The notes under the pieces were generated by a model. It saw only the letters and a list, made by a program, of their open reading frames with translations. It had not been told where the DNA came from and did not search any database. From Erythrobacter sp. (lineage in GTDB: Bacteria; Pseudomonadota; Alphaproteobacteria; Sphingomonadales; Sphingomonadaceae): a DNA stretch of 61,824 nt. The stretch is taken from NCBI GenBank assembly GCA_002695185.1, contig NZOF01000119.1, positions 1 to 61,824 on the forward strand, given 5' to 3'. Within the stretch, counting starts at the first letter, position 1. Every line of letters starts with the position of its first letter. Both the position numbers and the translations under genes were made by a program. Positions 61,726-61,824 of this stretch are shown one piece after another.

Positions 61726-61775
61726 TTGCCAAGGTTGGGGTCGAGGGTTCGAATCCCTTCGCCCGCTCCAGTTTT
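61726..61775 (+). repeat. attR: 50-bp direct repeat (displaced tRNA-Gly 3' end)
   Basis: Identical to 50-99. It holds the anticodon-loop-to-CCA part of tRNA-Gly without the 5' half, so it is not a functional tRNA. Chromosomal sequence resumes at 61776. Confidence 0.94.
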
Positions 61776-61824
61776 CGACGAATTTCAATATTCTGGCCTC
61801 ATGCGATCGGGCCTGCGGTTAGAT

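Larger units (their letters stand above)
50..61775. mobile_element. Integrative and conjugative element in tRNA-Gly(GCC)
   Basis: The element is bounded by a 50-bp direct repeat (50-99 and 61726-61775) that corresponds to the 3' part of the tRNA-Gly gene. It carries a tyrosine integrase at its right end, a DUF3363-type relaxase, TraG, a full Trb secretion operon, a RepA-like initiator and backbone genes typical of alphaproteobacterial ICEs. Cargo sits in three blocks: 531-14122 (defence), 38603-42338 (defence and HipBA) and 52534-60035 (catabolic). Total length is about 61.7 kb. Every expected module for self-transfer is present, so it is probably functional, apart from one frameshifted accessory gene at 29487-30243. 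Confidence 0.93.

Noticed and set aside
61726..61775. Second tRNA-Gly gene at the right end
   Set aside because: Only the 3' part from the anticodon loop is present; the 5' acceptor and D arm are missing. It is attR.
1..61824. CRISPR arrays, insertion sequences and rRNA genes
   Set aside because: I saw no regularly spaced repeat-spacer pattern, no transposase with terminal inverted repeats and no rRNA-like sequence.

Overview
The window is almost exactly one integrated mobile element with a few bases of host chromosome at each end. A complete tRNA-Gly(GCC) gene lies at 20-94. The last 50 bp of its 3' part (50-99) recur at 61726-61775, next to a tyrosine integrase (60287-61534). Between the two copies sit a relaxase, a TraG coupling protein, a complete Trb-type type IV secretion operon, a RepA-like initiator and the DUF932/ParB/helicase/Toprim/DUF2493/DUF736/DUF2285/DUF2840 gene set known from alphaproteobacterial integrative and conjugative elements (ICEs). 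The high-GC backbone and these families point to an alphaproteobacterium, most likely a sphingomonad. The host assignment is inference, because only about 70 bp of chromosome is visible.

Layout. 50-530: attL, a tRNA terminator and repeated integrase arm-like sites. 531-14122: defence cargo, with an XRE/ImmA-type regulator-peptidase, a putative HEPN (Swt1-like) RNase, a Gabija-like pair (OLD/TOPRIM nuclease plus UvrD helicase) and a four-gene cluster of MmeI-like methyltransferase, RelB-like protein, DEAD/DEAH helicase and GIY-YIG nuclease. 14218-30243: ICE maintenance backbone, mostly on the + strand. 30382-34233: AlpA-like regulator, RepA with iteron-like repeats inside its gene, DUF2840, TraF-type peptidase, DUF736, lytic transglycosylase and a candidate oriT. 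34234-38438: relaxase, TraG, CopG-like protein. 38603-42477: second cargo site, holding a GHKL ATPase-PD-(D/E)XK (Shedu-like) fusion and hipBA with four operator-like repeats. 42728-52440: trbBCDEJKLFGI plus DUF2274. 52534-60035: lower-GC catabolic cargo of one five-gene operon (cyclase-family hydrolase, BKACE/DUF849, TonB-dependent receptor, CocE/NonD hydrolase, LysR), with a divergent TetR regulator and a large palindrome between. 60287-61775: integrase and attR.

Main points for follow-up. (1) Two candidate structured leader RNAs, one before three backbone genes (14328, 15651, 19376) and one before two (25026, 28211), each with compensatory base pairs between copies. (2) A methyltransferase-RelB-helicase-GIY-YIG cluster whose MmeI-like protein appears to have lost its own nuclease motif. 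(3) A GHKL ATPase fused to a Shedu-like nuclease. (4) An IncP-like nic sequence in the loop of a perfect inverted repeat upstream of the relaxase. (5) An uncharacterised uptake-and-hydrolysis operon with no visible oxygenase. No insertion sequences, rRNA genes or CRISPR arrays were seen.
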